This document shows, in pieces, positions 14,700-17,170 of a stretch of DNA of 17,170 nucleotides (positions within the stretch are counted from its first letter, which is position 1; every line of letters begins with the position of its first letter). The stretch is from an uncultured Prevotellaceae bacterium. Lineage in GTDB: Bacteria; Bacteroidota; Bacteroidia; Bacteroidales; Bacteroidaceae. Where the stretch lies: positions 1 to 17,170 of the forward strand of contig CAMJLI010000024.1 in NCBI GenBank assembly GCA_946406585.1. The letters are read 5' to 3'. The notes under the pieces are model-generated. The model did not search any database and was not told the DNA's origin. It saw only the letters and a list, made by a program, of their open reading frames with translations. Made by a program: the position numbers and the translations under genes.

Positions 14700-15806
14700 T
14701 TATGCCTCCTTTTCAATAATGTTGCCCTCGCTCACTTCGAAGATTTTGTAGTCCGACGAATAATGGTGCATTATCTTGTCGAGATGCTCCCTATTGGTGT
14801 CAGTTATGAAAATCTGTCCGAAATCATCACCCGCCACCATCTTCACAATCTGTTCCACCCTATGGGCATCAAGTTTGTCGAAGATGTCATCGAGCAACAA
14901 TAGCGGCGTGGTGTGGCTGTTGGTATTCTTGAGGAAATCAAACTGCGCCAACTTCATGGCAATGGCAAATGTCTTGGTTTGGCCCTGACTTCCTTCCCTT
15001 TTCAGAGGAAATCCCCCCAACCTCAGGTCAAGGTCGTCACGATGAATGCCATGCAGGGAATATCCTACAGCCCTGTCCTTGAATCGGTCACGCTGTATGA
15101 CTTCAAGCAAATCCCCCCTTTGCCCATGAGAGACATATTCCATTGACACATCTTCCGTCTTGCTGCAAATCCTTGAATAAATGTCATTAAATACAGGGAT
15201 GAACTTCCTTACAAATTCCTCTCGCTTTCTAAAGATTTTCTCCCCCTCTTCAGCCATCTGCCTTTCCCATATATCAAGCAGCATCTCATCAGGCTCCTCC
15301 TCCATCTTCAAGAGGACATTTCGCTGCTGCAGGGCCTTGTTGTAATTAATGAGAGCAGCCATGTAGAGATGGTCGTACTGTGAGATAACGATATCCATCA
15401 TTTTCCTTCTCTCCTCACTTCCGCCATCAATTATGGAGACATCAGATGGTGACACCATGATGAGAGGCAACAGGCCTATATGCTCGGCCAACCTTTTATA
15501 CTCTTTCTTGTTGCGCTTGAAATGCTTTTTCTGCCCCCTTTTCATACCACAGTAGATTTGTTCCTTGTCACCATTTTCTGCCTGATACAGCCCCTCCATC
15601 ATGAAGAAATCCTTGTCGTGTGAAATCACTTGTGAATCAAGAGCGTTCAGCGCGCTTTTACAGAAAGAAAGGAAATAGATGGCATCCAGAAAATTAGTCT
15701 TTCCCATTCCATTCTGCCCCAGGAAACAATTCATTTTCGGCGAAAGATTAACGTTAGCCGATACAATGTTCTTGAAGTTAAGTATGGAAATGTTTTCGAG
15801 TATCAT
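14700..15806 (-). CDS. recF: DNA replication and repair protein RecF
   Basis: An SMC-like ATPase that helps load RecA at single-strand gaps together with RecO and RecR; cytoplasmic, 368 residues, the normal size. Visible features: the N-terminal MILENISILNFKNI, Walker A GQNGMGKTN (30-38, Lys36), VSPSDVSIIDGGSEERRK (118-135), HGIHRDDLDL (252-261), the ABC-type signature EGSQGQTKT (271-279), and Walker B LLLLDDIFDKLD (302-313). The ATG at 15806 matches the family N-terminus. A TTG at 15929 would add 41 unrelated residues and lies upstream of the predicted promoter. DUF721 follows after 14 bases. The gene is divergent from the TPR-ribH pair. Confidence 0.96.
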   Translation of the reverse strand: MILENISILNFKNIVSANVNLSPKMNCFLGQNGMGKTNFLDAIYFLSFCKSALNALDSQVISHDKDFFMMEGLYQAENGDKEQIYCGMKRGQKKHFKRNKKEYKRLAEHIGLLPLIMVSPSDVSIIDGGSEERRKMMDIVISQYDHLYMAALINYNKALQQRNVLLKMEEEPDEMLLDIWERQMAEEGEKIFRKREEFVRKFIPVFNDIYSRICSKTEDVSMEYVSHGQRGDLLEVIQRDRFKDRAVGYSLHGIHRDDLDLRLGGFPLKREGSQGQTKTFAIAMKLAQFDFLKNTNSHTTPLLLLDDIFDKLDAHRVEQIVKMVAGDDFGQIFITDTNREHLDKIMHHYSSDYKIFEVSEGNIIEKEA

Positions 15807-15842
15807 ATGCGAACAAGGGTGCAAATCCCACAAAAAGTGTTG

Positions 15843-15873
15843 CAAAGATACTCCATTTAGGGGTAAAAAAGAA
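15843..15873 (-). promoter_or_regulatory. Candidate promoter for recF-DUF721
   Basis: On the minus strand, a perfect TAnnTTTG (TATCTTTG) at 15843-15850. Twenty nt upstream the -33 position reads TTC (15871-15873), one mismatch from TTG. The predicted leader is about 30 bases before the recF ATG. Confidence 0.5.
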
Positions 15874-15918
15874 AAAAGTCGACAATAAATTTCATGGTAT
15901 GGGATAAAATGAGTAATT

Positions 15919-15949
15919 TTGCGTCGCAAAAAACTGGCCTATATATTTG
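15919..15949 (+). promoter_or_regulatory. Candidate promoter for the TPR protein-ribH pair
   Basis: TTG (15919-15921), a 20-nt spacer and a perfect TAnnTTTG (TATATTTG) at 15942-15949. The predicted start is about 50 bases before the ATG at 16006. A second -7-like TAATTTTG at 15914-15921, with TTC 20 nt upstream, could be a weaker overlapping promoter. The divergent recF promoter lies about 70 bases to the left. Confidence 0.68.
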
Positions 15950-16005
15950 TCGTGTCAAAAAGACAAAAACAGGCACTCTTGGAATCATCAATAAACATTA
16001 AAATA

Positions 16006-16701
16006 ATGGCAAAGAAAAAAGACTCACAGGCAAATCAGGAATTGATTGAAACCCTCAACAAGTCAGAAGCCTTCTTGACAAAGTACAAGAAGCATTTTAT
16101 CGTTGGCATCATCGCCATAGTAGCAATAATTGGTGCAATCATCGGCTGGAACAGTTATTCCAACTCCAGAAACGAAAAAGCCAGCACCGCCTTGGCTCAC
16201 AGCCAGGAATTGTTCATGATGCAGGACTTTGCCAAAGCTCTCAATGGTGACAGCCTCGGCACTCCAGGTTTCAAGCAAATAGCAAGCGACTACAGCGGCA
16301 CAAAAGCCGGCAATTTGGCCAATCTATATGCAGGCCTATGCCTTGCCAAGCAAGACAAATGGGAAGAAGCCGTGAAATACCTCGACAGCTTCAGTCCTCA
16401 GGATGACATGATGGTAAGTCCACTTGCAGTAGTTGCAATGGGTGATGCTTACGCAAATGTGAAGCAGATAGACAAGGCAATTGAAGCATTCAAGAAAGCT
16501 GCCAACATGGCTGACAAAGGCACCAAGTCTGGCACCAACAACACTGTATCCCCCATTGCCCTTCAAAAAGCAGCCATTCTTCTCATCGACCAGAAGAAGG
16601 ACGCCGAGGCTCTTGAGATATTCAAGACCATCAAGAGCAAATATCTTGGTTCTGCCGCTCAGCAAGACGTAGACAAATATATAGAATATCTGACAAAGTA
16701 A
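16006..16701 (+). CDS. Membrane-anchored TPR protein (YfgM-like), 231 aa
   Basis: A charged cytoplasmic N-terminus (about 1-30, [10 protein letters not shown], Lys/Glu-rich) precedes one membrane helix at about 31-48 ([18 protein letters not shown]). A helical periplasmic region follows with TPR-like pairs near 99-130 ([20 protein letters not shown]), 138-170 ([20 protein letters not shown]) and 182-213. The topology resembles YfgM/BamD-like scaffold proteins, but no enzymatic residues are visible and the partner is unknown. The ATG at 16006 is chosen because the longer in-frame start at 15919 is the -33 element of the promoter. ribH starts 2 bases after the stop, so the two are cotranscribed. 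The link with riboflavin synthesis may be only positional. Confidence 0.82.
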   Translation: MAKKKDSQANQELIETLNKSEAFLTKYKKHFIVGIIAIVAIIGAIIGWNSYSNSRNEKASTALAHSQELFMMQDFAKALNGDSLGTPGFKQIASDYSGTKAGNLANLYAGLCLAKQDKWEEAVKYLDSFSPQDDMMVSPLAVVAMGDAYANVKQIDKAIEAFKKAANMADKGTKSGTNNTVSPIALQKAAILLIDQKKDAEALEIFKTIKSKYLGSAAQQDVDKYIEYLTK

Positions 16702-16703
16702 AG

Positions 16704-17170
16704 ATGGCAACAGCACTTCGCAACCTGTCAGAGGTAGACCTGAGCAAGGTGCCAGACGCAAGCAACATGTGCTTTGGCATTGTGGTGTCGGAATGGAACA
16801 AAGACGTGACCAATGCCCTTCTACAAGGAGCTGTCGGCACACTTGAGAAGCATGGTGCTTTACCAGAAAACATCCATGTCAAGACCGTGCCAGGCAGTTT
16901 CGAGCTGATTTATGGTGCTCATCAGATGACATTGAATGGCGGATATGACGCCATCATCATCTTGGGTAGCGTGATTCGTGGAGAGACACCTCATTTCGAC
17001 TACATTTGCCAAGGAGTCACTGCCGGCATTGCCCAACTGAATGCAAAAAGTGAGATACCAGTGATTTATGGTCTTCTCACCACCGACACCTTGGAGCAAG
17101 CCCTTGACCGTTGTGGAGGCAAATATGGCAACAAAGGCGACGAATGTGCTGTAGTTGCCATTAAAATGGC
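16704..17170 (+). CDS. ribH: 6,7-dimethyl-8-ribityllumazine synthase (partial, runs off right edge)
   Basis: Condenses 5-amino-6-ribitylaminouracil with 3,4-dihydroxy-2-butanone 4-phosphate to make the lumazine precursor of riboflavin; it forms cytoplasmic pentamers or icosahedral shells. The 155 residues visible are nearly the whole protein (family about 150-165). Motifs: [19 protein letters not shown] (25-43), [11 protein letters not shown] (62-72), [17 protein letters not shown] (86-102) with the expected catalytic His97, [16 protein letters not shown] (119-134), and the phosphate-region end [14 protein letters not shown] (142-155). Only the last few residues and the stop lie beyond the edge. 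It starts two bases after the TPR gene and shares its promoter. Confidence 0.95.
   Translation, partial: MATALRNLSEVDLSKVPDASNMCFGIVVSEWNKDVTNALLQGAVGTLEKHGALPENIHVKTVPGSFELIYGAHQMTLNGGYDAIIILGSVIRGETPHFDYICQGVTAGIAQLNAKSEIPVIYGLLTTDTLEQALDRCGGKYGNKGDECAVVAIKM

Noticed and set aside
15807..15929. 41-residue N-terminal extension of RecF from a TTG
   Set aside because: RecF proteins begin at the MILENISILNF-like sequence. The extension spans the predicted promoter and is not family-like.
1..17170. Search for a defence system, CRISPR array, mobile element, tRNA or phage remnant
   Set aside because: No direct-repeat array, transposase, integrase, nuclease or methylase signature, or tRNA-like cloverleaf was seen. 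The genes are housekeeping or envelope genes packed tightly with uniform style.

Overview
The window is ordinary chromosomal DNA from a Bacteroidales bacterium, most likely Prevotella/Segatella-like (inference). Support comes from the gene families (two-domain MaeB, DUF4199 next to a GT2 glycosyltransferase, a small lipoprotein/exported-protein pair, recF next to a DUF721 gene). It also comes from upstream elements matching the Bacteroidetes promoter pattern TTG-N19-21-TAnnTTTG, with A-rich leaders in place of strong Shine-Dalgarno sites. Eighteen protein genes fill the window almost completely. The longest gene-free stretches are about 150-225 bases, at 3177-3400, 10045-10193 and 15807-16005, and all three hold promoters. 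I see no tRNA, rRNA, CRISPR array, insertion sequence or phage gene.

Layout. Bases 1-3232 read leftward: a beta-helix lipoprotein, cytidine deaminase (cdd) and a winged-helix/AlkZ-like protein appear to form one unit. rfbC, cut by the left edge, has its own promoter. From 3335 to 10044 a long rightward cluster runs maeB, DUF4199 membrane protein, GT2 glycosyltransferase, small lipoprotein, exported protein, apbE and a Crp/Fnr regulator. Its genes are separated by at most 28 bases or overlap, so they may share a transcript. From 10124 to 14401 a second rightward unit has its own promoter and contains an M3 metallopeptidase, dCMP deaminase and an S41 C-terminal processing peptidase.

The leftward recF-DUF721 pair (14395-15850) converges on the S41 gene, and the two end genes overlap by 7 bases. 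A divergent promoter region separates recF from the rightward pair at the right edge: a membrane-anchored TPR protein and ribH, which is cut by the window end.

The content is mostly housekeeping: pyrimidine salvage (two different zinc deaminases), malate metabolism, DNA replication and repair, riboflavin and FMN-transfer chemistry, proteolysis and envelope functions. I found no defence or mobile system. The most striking non-coding signal is a perfect 14-bp inverted repeat with a 7-nt loop inside the DUF721 coding sequence, 69 bases past the S41 stop. It is placed and oriented like a terminator for the convergent transcript.
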